From Micromonospora cathayae (GTDB taxonomy: Bacteria > Actinomycetota > Actinomycetes > Mycobacteriales > Micromonosporaceae): a stretch of 64,000 nt of DNA. The stretch's first letter is position 1; each line of letters opens with the position of its first letter. The DNA lies in the NCBI RefSeq assembly GCF_028993575.1, contig NZ_CP118615.1:310001-374000 (forward strand), written 5' to 3'. Shown piece by piece: positions 44,532-53,061 of the stretch. Made by a program: the position numbers and the translations under genes. Under the pieces are notes generated by a model that worked only from the letters and a program-made list of their open reading frames with translations, searched no databases and had not been told where the DNA came from.

Positions 44532-45968
44532 ATGACCGAGTTCGACGTGGCGACCGCCGCCGTACAGGCCGCGCTGGACGCCGGGGCGCGGTACGCCGAC
44601 GTCCGGGTGATGCACCGCCGCTACGAGTCGATGTCGGCCCGTAACGGCGAGATCGAGGAACTGGCCCAGGACTCCGACCTCGGGCTCGGGGTACGCGCCC
44701 TGGTCGGGTCGAGCTGGGGCTTCTACGCCGTACCGGACCTGTCGGACGCCGCCGCCCGCGACGCCGGCCGGCGTGCCGCGCGGATCGCCGCCGCGAGCGC
44801 GCGGGTGCCCGGCCCGCCGGTGGAGCTGGTCGCCTCCCCCGCCGTCACCGCCAGCTGGGCCTCCTCCTGCGCGGTCGACCCGCTCGGCGTCTCGCTGAGC
44901 ACCAAGGGTGACCTGCTGGTCGAGGCGACCGGGACGATGCGGGCCCACGGGGCCGACCTGGCCGAGGGGCTCTACCAGGTGTGGGACACCACGAAGTGGT
45001 TCGTCTCCAGCGAGGGCCACCGGATCGACCAGCACGTCCGTGAGTGCGGGGCGGGCATCTCGGCCACCTCGATCGGCGACGGCGAGACCCAGCGCCGCTC
45101 CTGGCCCAGCTACCGCGGCCAGTACGGCACCACCGGCTGGGAGCTGGTCGACTCGCTCGACCTGACCACGCACGCCGCCCGGATGGCCGAGGAGTCCCGG
45201 GCACTGCTCACCGCGCCGGTCTGCCCGGCCGGCGAGACCGACCTGATCCTCGGCGGCGAGCAGTTGGCGTTGCAGATCCACGAGTCGGTCGGGCACGCCA
45301 TCGAGCTGGACCGGATCCTCGGCTGGGAGGCCGCGTTCGCCGGCACCTCCTGGCTGGATCTCGCCCAGCTCGGCTCGCTGCGCTACGGCTCCGAGCTGAT
45401 GAACGTCACCATCGACCCGACCATCCCCGGCGCGCTGGGCAGCTTCGGCTTCGACGACGAGGGTTCCCCGGCGGTCGCCCGGGACGCGGTCCGCGCCGGA
45501 CGCTGGGTCGGGGTGCTCGCCGGCCGGGATTCGGCCGCCGTCGCCGGCCTCGACTACGGCGGCAGTGTCCGCGCCGACGGGTGGGGGCGGCTGCCGATGG
45601 TCCGGATGACCAACGTCGGTCTGGAGCCGGGGCCGCACACCCTGGAGGAGATCATCGCCGCCACCGACGACGGGGTGCTGATGGACATCAACCGGTCCTG
45701 GTCGATCGACGACCGGCGGCTCAACTTCCAGTTCGGCTGCGAGATCGGCTGGGAGATCAAGAACGGTCGCCGGGGGCGGATGCTGCGCAACCCGACCTAC
45801 ACCGGCATCGGCCCGCTGTTCTGGCGCTCGATGGACATGCTCTCCTCGGAGATCGTGCCGTGGGGCACGCCGAACTGCGGCAAGGGCCAGCCGGGCCAGG
45901 TCGGGCACACCGGTCACCCGGCCGCGCCGGCCCGCTTCCGCAACGTCCGGGTGGGGGTGTCCGCGTGA
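44532..45968 (+). CDS. tldD: TldD metallopeptidase subunit
   Basis: A 478-aa zinc peptidase subunit. TldD/TldE form a heterodimer that degrades unfolded peptides and, in some organisms, matures peptide natural products or modulates gyrase toxins. The zinc motif HESVGH (His250, Glu251, His255) is intact, and the C-terminus has CGKGQPGQVGHTGHP. Length is family-typical. The stop lies in a GTGA overlap that is itself part of a duplicated sequence. Confidence 0.92.
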   Translation: MTEFDVATAAVQAALDAGARYADVRVMHRRYESMSARNGEIEELAQDSDLGLGVRALVGSSWGFYAVPDLSDAAARDAGRRAARIAAASARVPGPPVELVASPAVTASWASSCAVDPLGVSLSTKGDLLVEATGTMRAHGADLAEGLYQVWDTTKWFVSSEGHRIDQHVRECGAGISATSIGDGETQRRSWPSYRGQYGTTGWELVDSLDLTTHAARMAEESRALLTAPVCPAGETDLILGGEQLALQIHESVGHAIELDRILGWEAAFAGTSWLDLAQLGSLRYGSELMNVTIDPTIPGALGSFGFDDEGSPAVARDAVRAGRWVGVLAGRDSAAVAGLDYGGSVRADGWGRLPMVRMTNVGLEPGPHTLEEIIAATDDGVLMDINRSWSIDDRRLNFQFGCEIGWEIKNGRRGRMLRNPTYTGIGPLFWRSMDMLSSEIVPWGTPNCGKGQPGQVGHTGHPAAPARFRNVRVGVSA

Positions 45969-46072
45969 GCGCGAGGAACGCAGCGAAGCGGAGTCCCGCA
46001 GCCGCGAACGAAGAAAGGCTCCGCGTGAGCGCGAGGAACGCAGCGGAGCGGAGTCCCGCAGCCGCGAACGAA
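45961..46072 (+). repeat. in-frame direct repeat at the tldD/tldE boundary
   Basis: Two copies of a 52-nt sequence (45961-46012 and 46021-46072), 51 of 52 identical, with a period of exactly 60 nt. Each copy has GTGAGCGCGAGGAACGCAGC and ends GCCGCGAACGAA. Read in the tldE frame they encode SARNAAxRSPAAANE twice. The first copy contains the tldD stop codon. Confidence 0.9.
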
Positions 46073-46126
46073 AGCGGGTTCAGCGTGACCAGGGCCGGAG
46101 CTGGGCGGACGGGCGGGGGTGCCGGC

Positions 46127-47524
46127 ATGACCGAGCGGGAACTCGCCGAACAGGTGGTGGAGCTGGTCCGCCGGTCGGCCGGCCCGGGCGCGCACGCCGA
46201 GGCCACGGTCTCCCGGAAGGACCTGGCGCTGACCCGGTTCGCCAACTCGTTCATCCACCAGAACGTCGCCGGGTCGAGTGTCGAGGTCCGGCTGCGGGTG
46301 CACGTCGACGGCCGTACGGCCACCGGCAGCGGCAGCCTGACCAGCCCGGACGGCCTGCGGGAGCTGGTCGAGCGGACGTTGGTGGCGGCCCGGCTCTGCC
46401 CGCCCGACCCGGCCTGGCCGGGACTGACCCCGCCCACCCCGATGCCGTCCGCCCCGGCCGCCGACGAGGCGACCGCGTACGCGGAGCCGGACGAGCGGGC
46501 CGCCCGGGTCCGCGCCTTCGTGGACGCGGCCGGTGGGCTGGAGACGGCCGGCTTCTGCCGCACCTCGCAGGAGTTCGCGGCGTTCGCCAACACCGCCGGG
46601 CACACCGCGTACGGCCGGATGGTCGAGGCGGCCATGGACGGCATCGCCCGTACCGGCGGGGTCGACGGGGTGGCGCGGCTGGCCGCCGACCGCCTCGCCG
46701 ACCTGGACGGGGCGGTCCTGGGGGCGCAGGCGGCGGCGAAGGCACGGGCCGGCGTCGACCCGGTCGAGTTGCCGCCGGGGCGGTACGAGGTGGTCTTCGA
46801 GCCGGCCGCCGTGGCCGACCTGCTGCAGAATCTCTCGTACTGGGGCTTCAACGGCAAGGCGTACGCGGAGCGCAAGTCCTTCGCCGAGCTCGGCGCGGCG
46901 CAGTTCGACCCGGCGGTGACCCTGGTGGACGACCCGCTCGCCGGCAGCGGGCTGCCGTTCGACATCGAGGGCACCCCGCGCGGCGCGCTGCCCCTGGTGA
47001 CGGCCGGTACGACCACCGGGGTGGCACACGACCGGCGGACCGCCGCCGCGGTGGGCGGCACGTCGACCGGGCACGCCAGCGGGGAGTCGCCCACCTTCGG
47101 GCCGTTCCCGGTGAACATCCGACTGCTCCCGGCCACCGCGCACGCGCACACCACGGGGCCGGAGCGCGCCGGGGGCGAGGTCACCGGGCCGGTGGCCGAC
47201 CCGGACACCGCCGCGCTGGTCGCCGGCGTGCGCCGGGGCCTGCTGGTCAGCGACCTCTGGTACACGCGGGTGCTGGACCCGAAGGCGTTGACGGTGACCG
47301 GGCTGACCCGTAACGGGGTGTGGCTGGTCGAGGACGGGGTGGTCACCCGGGCGGTACGGAACCTCCGGTTCACCCAGGCGTACCCGAGGGCGCTCGCCCC
47401 CGGCGCGGTGCTCGGCCTGGGCCGCGTCCCGGTCCGCCAGCCGGCCCGCACCGAGCCGGTCTGGTGGAGCACTCCCCCCCTCCACCTGGCCAGTTGGAAC
47501 TTCACCGGCAACGCCTCCGGCTAA
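46127..47524 (+). CDS. tldE: TldE/PmbA peptidase partner subunit
   Basis: A 465-aa partner of TldD with the same fold but no HExxxH motif, as usual. Landmarks are RFANSFIHQNVAGSSVEVRLRV near the start, the DDPLAGSGLPFDIEGTPRG region, and FPVNIRLLPA. ATG46127 is chosen (GGGGGTG about 7 nt upstream). The frame is open back through the duplicated 60-nt sequence to GTG45965, so a longer protein with 54 more residues is possible. Confidence 0.88.
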   Translation: MTERELAEQVVELVRRSAGPGAHAEATVSRKDLALTRFANSFIHQNVAGSSVEVRLRVHVDGRTATGSGSLTSPDGLRELVERTLVAARLCPPDPAWPGLTPPTPMPSAPAADEATAYAEPDERAARVRAFVDAAGGLETAGFCRTSQEFAAFANTAGHTAYGRMVEAAMDGIARTGGVDGVARLAADRLADLDGAVLGAQAAAKARAGVDPVELPPGRYEVVFEPAAVADLLQNLSYWGFNGKAYAERKSFAELGAAQFDPAVTLVDDPLAGSGLPFDIEGTPRGALPLVTAGTTTGVAHDRRTAAAVGGTSTGHASGESPTFGPFPVNIRLLPATAHAHTTGPERAGGEVTGPVADPDTAALVAGVRRGLLVSDLWYTRVLDPKALTVTGLTRNGVWLVEDGVVTRAVRNLRFTQAYPRALAPGAVLGLGRVPVRQPARTEPVWWSTPPLHLASWNFTGNASG

Positions 47525-47944
47525 CCCCCCTCCCCCACCTCCCCTCCCCCCTCCCCCTCCTCCCCTCCCGCCCCGCGCCCGTCCCCCGCACCCTTGATCA
47601 TGAAGTTGTTGTCACTCACACGGCGTGTCGCGGACAACAACTTCATGATCAACGGGGCGAGGGACGGGCGGAGGGCGGGCGGGAGGGCGGGGTGGGGGTG
47701 AGGTTCTTAACATCCGTGGGGGAAGGGCGGGGTCCGGCTTTCCATGGGACGGCTCACACGCGACACTCCCTGCGCGAACGGCTCGTACCGAGCGGCGTAA
47801 CGTGTGTCACTTAGCTGCGTCGGTACGCCCCGGCGTGGCCTTGTGTGCGCAGGGGGACGTGGCTGCGGGGGCGGTGTGCCGGCCCGCGTGCCCGGCCGGA
47901 AGATGATCCGTGCCCGCGAGGGCCCCGTCAGGGAGACAACTGGA
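47525..47944. other. intergenic region before sdhC
   Basis: The first 70 bases are almost pure pyrimidine (runs of CCCCTCCC). Next comes the palindromic repeat, then a G-rich mirror-like tract to about 47710. Bases 47790-47830 are less GC-rich and include GTGTGTCACTTAGCT, where TTAGCT (47811-47816) may be the -10 of the sdh operon, leaving a leader of about 120 nt. No gene is convincing here. Confidence 0.4.
47594..47652 (+). repeat. palindromic intergenic repeat, family A, copy 2
   Basis: A perfect 20-bp stem (TTGATCATGAAGTTGTTGTC at 47594-47613 and its complement at 47633-47652) with a 19-nt loop ending CGGCGTGTCGCG. It lies 69 nt after the tldE stop. In the direction of transcription, arms and the last 12 loop bases equal those of copy 1 after the LOG gene. 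Confidence 0.88.
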
Positions 47945-48751
47945 ATGACTTCAACGGCAACGAGGCCGCGGGGTGCGCGAGCGCGCGCCGCCATCGCGGC
48001 GAAGACGTTGCGTACCGACCGCTGGTGGTTGGCGCCGCTGATCACGGTCATCGGCCTCGGCGCGTGGGTCACGTACGCGACGGTGCGGGTCTTCATGCAC
48101 AAGTGGTACTGGGTCGACGAGTACCACTACCTGACCCCGTTCTACTCACCGTGTGTGACCGACCGGTGCGTGCCGGAGGCGTCGCACTTCGGGCAGTTCC
48201 TGCCCGGCTGGTGGATCATCCCGGACGCCGCGATGACCCTGCCGTTCCTGCTGCTGTTCCGGTTGACCTGCTACTACTACCGCAAGGCGTACTACCGGTC
48301 GTTCTGGCTGTCGCCGCCGGCCTGCGCCGTGCCGGACGGGCACAAGACGTACTCGGGTGAGACCCGCTTCCCGCTGCTGGGCCAGAACCTGCACCGGTAC
48401 GCCTTCTACGCCGCCGCGATCATCTCGCTGATCAACACCTGGGACGCGATCCTCGCCTTCCACTCGCCGAAGGGCTTCGGCTTCGGGCTGGGCAACATCG
48501 TCCTGCTGGTCAACGTGATCATGCTGTGGGCGTACACGCTCTCCTGCCACTCCTGCCGGCACATCATCGGCGGCAAGCTGAAGCACTTCTCCAAGCACCC
48601 GGTCCGCTACCGCGCCTGGACGGGCATCTCGTGGTTGAACGTCCGGCACATGCAGCTCGCCTGGATCACCCTCGGCACGCTGGCGCTGACCGACTTCTAC
48701 GTGATGGCGCTGGCCGCCGGCTGGTTCAGCGACCTGCGGTTCATCAACTAA
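47945..48751 (+). CDS. sdhC: succinate dehydrogenase cytochrome b (membrane anchor) subunit
   Basis: A 268-aa protein with five membrane helices (starting about residues 26, 82, 140, 178, 225) and several conserved His (YHYL, LHRYAF, CHSCRHIIGG, RHMQ) suited to haem and quinone binding. It anchors SdhA-SdhB to the membrane. A single large anchor followed by sdhA and sdhB is the layout of mycobacterial Sdh1 (Rv0249c-Rv0247c). ATG47945 has GGGAG 9 nt upstream; the longer frame is a shadow. Confidence 0.88.
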   Translation: MTSTATRPRGARARAAIAAKTLRTDRWWLAPLITVIGLGAWVTYATVRVFMHKWYWVDEYHYLTPFYSPCVTDRCVPEASHFGQFLPGWWIIPDAAMTLPFLLLFRLTCYYYRKAYYRSFWLSPPACAVPDGHKTYSGETRFPLLGQNLHRYAFYAAAIISLINTWDAILAFHSPKGFGFGLGNIVLLVNVIMLWAYTLSCHSCRHIIGGKLKHFSKHPVRYRAWTGISWLNVRHMQLAWITLGTLALTDFYVMALAAGWFSDLRFIN

Positions 48752-48766
48752 AGGGCCCGGACACAG

Positions 48767-50689
48767 ATGACTACGCGAATCGAACGACACCACTACGACG
48801 TCGTCGTGATCGGGGCTGGCGGCGCCGGCCTGCGGGCGGCGATCGAGGCCCGGCTGGCCGGCAAGAAGACCGCCATCATCTCCAAGTCGCTGTTCGGCAA
48901 GGCGCACACGGTGATGGCCGAGGGCGGGGCCGCCGCCGCGATGGGGAACGTGAACAGCCGGGACAACTGGCAGGTGCACTTCCGGGACACCATGCGGGGC
49001 GGCAAGTTCCTGAACAACTTCCGGATGGCCGAGCTGCACGCGAAGGAGTCGCCGCAGCGGATCTGGGAGCTGGAGACGTACGGTGCGCTCTTCGACCGTA
49101 CGAAGGACGGCAAGATCTCGCAGCGGAACTTCGGCGGACACGAGTACCCGCGGCTGGCGCACGTCGGTGACCGGACCGGCCTGGAGCTGATCCGTACCCT
49201 CCAGCAGAAGATCGTCTCCCTCCAGCAGGAGGACAAGAAGGAGTTCGGGAACTACGAGGCCCGGATCAAGGTCTTCGCCGAGACCACCATCACCGAGCTG
49301 CTGCTGGACGGCGACCGGGTGGCCGGCGCGTTCGGCTACTACCGGGAGTCCGGCGAGTTCGTGCTGTTCGAGGCCCCGGCGGTGGTGCTCGCCACCGGCG
49401 GCGTCGGCCGGTCGTACAAGGTCACCTCGAACTCGTGGGAGTACACCGGGGACGGGCACGCGCTGGCGCTGCGCGCCGGCGGCACCCTGATCAACATGGA
49501 GTTCCTCCAGTTCCACCCGACCGGCATGGTCTGGCCGCCCTCGGTGAAGGGCATCCTGGTCACCGAGTCGGTGCGGGGTGACGGTGGCGTCCTGAAGAAC
49601 TCCGAGGGCAAGCGGTTCATGTTCGACTACGTGCCGGACGTGTTCCGCAAGCAGTACGCGGACAACGAGGCCGAGGCGGACCGCTGGTACAAGGACCCGG
49701 ACAACAACCGGCGTCCCCCGGAGCTGCTGCCCCGCGACGAGGTGGCCCGCGCGATCAACAGCGAGGTCAAGGCCGGTCGCGGCACCCCGGCCGGCGGCGT
49801 CTACCTGGACATCGCCTCCCGGCTGCCGGCCGAGGAGATCCGCCGTCGTCTCCCGTCGATGTACCACCAGTTCAAGGAGCTGGCCGACGTCGACATCACC
49901 AAGGAGCCGATGGAGGTCGGGCCGACCTGCCACTACGTGATGGGTGGCGTCGAGGTGGACCCGGACTCCGGGGCCGCGTACGGCAACGTGCGGGGCCTGT
50001 ACGCCGCCGGTGAGGTCTCCGGCGGTATGCACGGCTCGAACCGGCTCGGCGGGAACTCCCTGTCCGACCTGCTGGTCTTCGGTAAGCGGGCGGGCGGGCA
50101 CGCGGCCACGTACGCCGACGGGCTGACCGCCCGGCCGAAGGTGCCGGTGGACGCGGTGGAGGCGGCGGTGGAGACCGCGCTGGCCCCGCTCCAGCGGGAC
50201 ACCGGCGAGAACCCGTACACCCTCCAGCAGGACCTCCAGGCGGTGATGGGCGACCTGGTCGGCATCATCCGGCGCGAGGGTGAGCTGGCCGACGCGCTGG
50301 TCCGGCTGGCCGAGCTGCGGGAGCGGGTGGCGAAGGTCAGCGCGGCCGGTGGCCGGCGGTACAACCCGGGTTGGCACCTGGCGCTGGACCTGCGCAACAT
50401 GCTGGTGGTCTCGGAGTGCACCGCGAAGGCGGCGTTGGAGCGGCAGGAGTCGCGCGGCGGGCACACCCGGGAGGACTTCCCGAAGATGGACCCGACGTGG
50501 CGCCGGGTCAACCTGGTCTGCTCGCTGGACGGCGACACGGTCCGCCTGGAGCACAAGCCGCTGCCGAAGATGCGGGCCGAGCTGATCGGCCTGTTCGACC
50601 GGGCGGAGTTGGCGAAGTACCTGACCGACGAGGAGCTGGCCGACTTCGACGCCCTCGTCGCCGACGCCGAAGCTGAACAGGAGCGCTGA
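48767..50689 (+). CDS. sdhA: succinate dehydrogenase/fumarate reductase flavoprotein subunit
   Basis: A 640-aa catalytic subunit that oxidises succinate to fumarate. The FAD-binding GAGGAGL begins at residue 16. The FAD-linking His is His47 in GKAHTVMAEGG. Substrate-site segments FHPTGM, TESVRGDGG and YVMGGVEVD...GLYAAGEVSGGMHGSNRLGGNSL, read as motifs, are complete. ATG48767 lies 15 nt after sdhC. Confidence 0.95.
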   Translation: MTTRIERHHYDVVVIGAGGAGLRAAIEARLAGKKTAIISKSLFGKAHTVMAEGGAAAAMGNVNSRDNWQVHFRDTMRGGKFLNNFRMAELHAKESPQRIWELETYGALFDRTKDGKISQRNFGGHEYPRLAHVGDRTGLELIRTLQQKIVSLQQEDKKEFGNYEARIKVFAETTITELLLDGDRVAGAFGYYRESGEFVLFEAPAVVLATGGVGRSYKVTSNSWEYTGDGHALALRAGGTLINMEFLQFHPTGMVWPPSVKGILVTESVRGDGGVLKNSEGKRFMFDYVPDVFRKQYADNEAEADRWYKDPDNNRRPPELLPRDEVARAINSEVKAGRGTPAGGVYLDIASRLPAEEIRRRLPSMYHQFKELADVDITKEPMEVGPTCHYVMGGVEVDPDSGAAYGNVRGLYAAGEVSGGMHGSNRLGGNSLSDLLVFGKRAGGHAATYADGLTARPKVPVDAVEAAVETALAPLQRDTGENPYTLQQDLQAVMGDLVGIIRREGELADALVRLAELRERVAKVSAAGGRRYNPGWHLALDLRNMLVVSECTAKAALERQESRGGHTREDFPKMDPTWRRVNLVCSLDGDTVRLEHKPLPKMRAELIGLFDRAELAKYLTDEELADFDALVADAEAEQER

Positions 50690-50693
50690 GGAA

Positions 50694-51782
50694 ATGGGTA
50701 ACGCGAACACTCCGGCGCCCGGCAAGCCGGGCAGCAAGCGCCAATTCCGGATCTGGCGGGGCGACGAGAACGGCGGCGACCTGCAGGACTACACGGTCGA
50801 GGTGAACGAGGGCGAGGTCGTCCTCGACATCATCCACCGGCTCCAGGCCACCGAGGCCCCGGACCTGGCCTGCCGGTGGAACTGCAAGGCCGGCAAGTGC
50901 GGGTCCTGCTCGATGGAGATCAACGGCATGCCCAAGCTGGGCTGCATGACCCGGATGTCGACGTTCGAGGAGAACGAGACCGTCACGGTCACCCCACTGC
51001 GGACCTTCCCGATCATCCGGGACCTGGTCACCGACGTGTCGTTCAACTACGAGAAGGCCCGGGAGACGCCGGCCTTCGCGCCGCCGGAGGACCTGGCCCC
51101 GGGCGAGTACCGGATGCAGCAGGTGGACGTGGAACGCTCGCAGGAGTTCCGCAAGTGCATCGAGTGCTTCCTGTGCCAGAACACCTGCCACGTGATCCGG
51201 GACCACGAGGAGAACAAGCACGCGTTCGCCGGTCCGCGGTACTTCATCCGGGCGGCCGAGCTGGACATGCACCCGCTCGACACGAAGTCCGACCGCAAGG
51301 AGTACGCGCAGGCCGAGCAGGGTCTGGGCTTCTGCAACATCACGAAGTGCTGCACCGAGGTCTGCCCCGAGCACATCAAGATCACCGACAACGGCATCAT
51401 CCCGATGAAGGAAAGGGTCGTCGATCGGAAGTATGATCCCCTGGTGTGGCTTGGTAGCAAGATCTTCCGTCGGGGCCAGGACGAGTCCACCGGGACCGTC
51501 ACGAAGCCGCAGCTCGGTGTGCACCACGGGCTGCACTCGCACGCCGGTGGCTCGCACGATCCAGGGGCCGAGGCGCAGGCGCAGCGCGGCCTGAACTGGA
51601 ACCGTGAGGTGCCCAGGCCGACCCTGCCGGCGGTCGACGACCGGGGCAAGCTGCCGTTGAGCGAACTCACCTTCGACCGGGCCGCCGCGCCGTCGCCGTT
51701 CGGTGACGACGTGACGTTCCCGCTCCCGGCCGAGCATCTCAACTACGCGCACCCGGAGCAGGACGAGAAGAAGCAGCACTGA
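50694..51782 (+). CDS. sdhB: succinate dehydrogenase iron-sulfur subunit with a long C-terminal extension
   Basis: A 362-aa electron-transfer subunit. The 2Fe-2S ligands are Cys64, Cys69, Cys72 and Cys84. The 4Fe-4S and 3Fe-4S sites use CIECFLCQNTC (155-165) and CNITKCCTEVCPEH (about 213-226). The usual protein ends near residue 250. Here about 110 more residues follow, His-rich at first (LGVHHGLHSHAGGSH), then Pro-rich. The gene begins 4 nt after sdhA. The extension is in frame with no sign of a frameshift. Confidence 0.92.
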   Translation: MGNANTPAPGKPGSKRQFRIWRGDENGGDLQDYTVEVNEGEVVLDIIHRLQATEAPDLACRWNCKAGKCGSCSMEINGMPKLGCMTRMSTFEENETVTVTPLRTFPIIRDLVTDVSFNYEKARETPAFAPPEDLAPGEYRMQQVDVERSQEFRKCIECFLCQNTCHVIRDHEENKHAFAGPRYFIRAAELDMHPLDTKSDRKEYAQAEQGLGFCNITKCCTEVCPEHIKITDNGIIPMKERVVDRKYDPLVWLGSKIFRRGQDESTGTVTKPQLGVHHGLHSHAGGSHDPGAEAQAQRGLNWNREVPRPTLPAVDDRGKLPLSELTFDRAAAPSPFGDDVTFPLPAEHLNYAHPEQDEKKQH

Positions 51783-51800
51783 GCAGGGCATCGACACGAC

Positions 51801-51837
51801 GACGGGGGTCGTGCGGCGGAAGCCGCACGACCCCGTC
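51801..51837 (+). terminator. sdh operon terminator
   Basis: A stem of 16 bp with one bulged G (51801-51817 against 51822-51837) closed by a GGAA tetraloop, 18 nt after the sdhB stop. Confidence 0.85.
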
Positions 51838-51948
51838 CGCGTTGGCACGCGGTAACGGATGTAACCCGCCGGCCACAGGTGTGACACGTTCCCGGTCCCG
51901 TCGCGGTGGGGTGGGACGACGTGGCGGGAGCCCGTCAGGCCGGGTCGG

Positions 51949-52389
51949 TCAGGGACGTTCGAGGAGAGGACGGAGCGCGGCGACGATGGGAACGTCGGCG
52001 GGAAGCCAGGTGACGGTGTCGAGTTCGTCGGCGGTCAGCCAGCGCAGCTCGGCGTGCTCCAGCGCCTGCGGCTGGTCGCCGCCGAGGATCCGCGCCGCGT
52101 ACACCCGGAGCAGGGAGCGGCCGTGCGCCATCCGGACGTCCGGGCCGACCCGGTCGCCGACCTCGACCCGTACGGCGAGTTCCTCGACGCACTCGCGGGC
52201 CAGGGCCGCGGTCTCGGTCTCCCCCGGTTCGACCTTGCCGCCGGGGAACTCCCACCGGCCGGCGACCTCGGGCGGGGCGGACCGGGCGCAGGCCAGCACC
52301 CGCCCACCGGAGACGATCGCCGCGCCGACGACGACCTTCGGCTCGCGGCGTTCGCTCTGGCCACCATCGGTAATCCGTTCGGTCCGCAC
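51949..52389 (-). CDS. Nudix hydrolase, MutT-like
   Basis: A 146-aa protein. The Nudix box GGKVEPGETETAALAREC...EE is present, except that the Gly after EEL is Ala (EELAV). The short WEFPGGKVEPGE form and length suit an (8-oxo-)dGTP diphosphatase, but other nucleotide substrates are possible. GTG52389 is the outermost start; the conserved part begins VVVGAAIV at about residue 19. Confidence 0.85.
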   Translation of the reverse strand: MRTERITDGGQSERREPKVVVGAAIVSGGRVLACARSAPPEVAGRWEFPGGKVEPGETETAALARECVEELAVRVEVGDRVGPDVRMAHGRSLLRVYAARILGGDQPQALEHAELRWLTADELDTVTWLPADVPIVAALRPLLERP

Positions 52390-52572
52390 GGCTGACCAGC
52401 GTGCCAGATCAATCGGCGGTTTGGGTACCTCGGCCGACCGCTAGGCCAGTAAGACAGGGAAGTGTGGGCGTGGACACACCCTCCATGCGACGACAAACTG
52501 GGACGACCAACAAGGACACGGGATGGCGACGATTTGGCCACAAGCCGGCGACGACGCCTGGGAGGTGCGGTG

Positions 52573-52881
52573 ATGCGCGCTCTGTTCCGCAGTCGGGCCA
52601 AGGGTGACTACCTCAGCGACGCGCTCACCCTGCTCTCCGGGTGGACCCGGGACGGCGAACAGATCCGGCGGACGCTGGTCATCGACGACTCCCAGCACGC
52701 CGCGCTGACCGAGCGGGTCAAGGTGGTGGCGGACGCCCTGCACCTGCGTCCCGAGATCAGCCGCTCCGCCGACCGCACCCAGATCTGCGTGGGACACCGG
52801 GGCGACGAGCCGCTCAGCGAGGGCGAGGTCCTGTTGGCCGCCCGGATAGAGGACGCCTACCGGACGGTCACCGGTTCCTGA
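52573..52881 (+). CDS. pterin carbinolamine dehydratase-like small protein
   Basis: A 102-aa protein. The layout (helix with VKVVADAL, strand ISRSADRTQICVG, then LSEGEVLLAARIEDAYR) follows the 4a-hydroxytetrahydrobiopterin dehydratase fold. The catalytic HHP signature is replaced by LHLRPEI, so catalysis is doubtful. ATG52573 has GGAGGTG 5 nt upstream. It may be a regulatory or structural paralogue. Confidence 0.55.
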   Translation: MRALFRSRAKGDYLSDALTLLSGWTRDGEQIRRTLVIDDSQHAALTERVKVVADALHLRPEISRSADRTQICVGHRGDEPLSEGEVLLAARIEDAYRTVTGS

Positions 52882-53000
52882 CCGGTTCCTGAGAGTCACC
52901 TTGGCGATACGTCGACGGTCGCCGGGCTTACATTTGCGAACTTCCTTCACGGATACCGTCGGGTACCCGCGTTGTCACGGCCGTGTCGGCGCGGAGACGG

Positions 53001-53033
53001 GGAGGTGGCGGTTCTTGCACAACCGCCACCTCC
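53001..53033 (+). terminator. 13-bp hairpin upstream of the I36-like gene
   Basis: GGAGGTGGCGGTT (53001-53013) and AACCGCCACCTCC (53021-53033) with a 7-nt loop. It is 28 nt before the next start and about 120 nt after the previous stop. It can be a terminator or a structured leader of the next gene. Confidence 0.5.
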
Positions 53034-53061
53034 ATGGCCTCACTCGACCGTAGGAGGAATC

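Noticed and set aside
47804..47944. Longer SdhC beginning at 47804
   Set aside because: The extra 47 residues are Gly/Arg/Cys-rich and unlike known subunits; ATG47945 has a ribosome-binding site.
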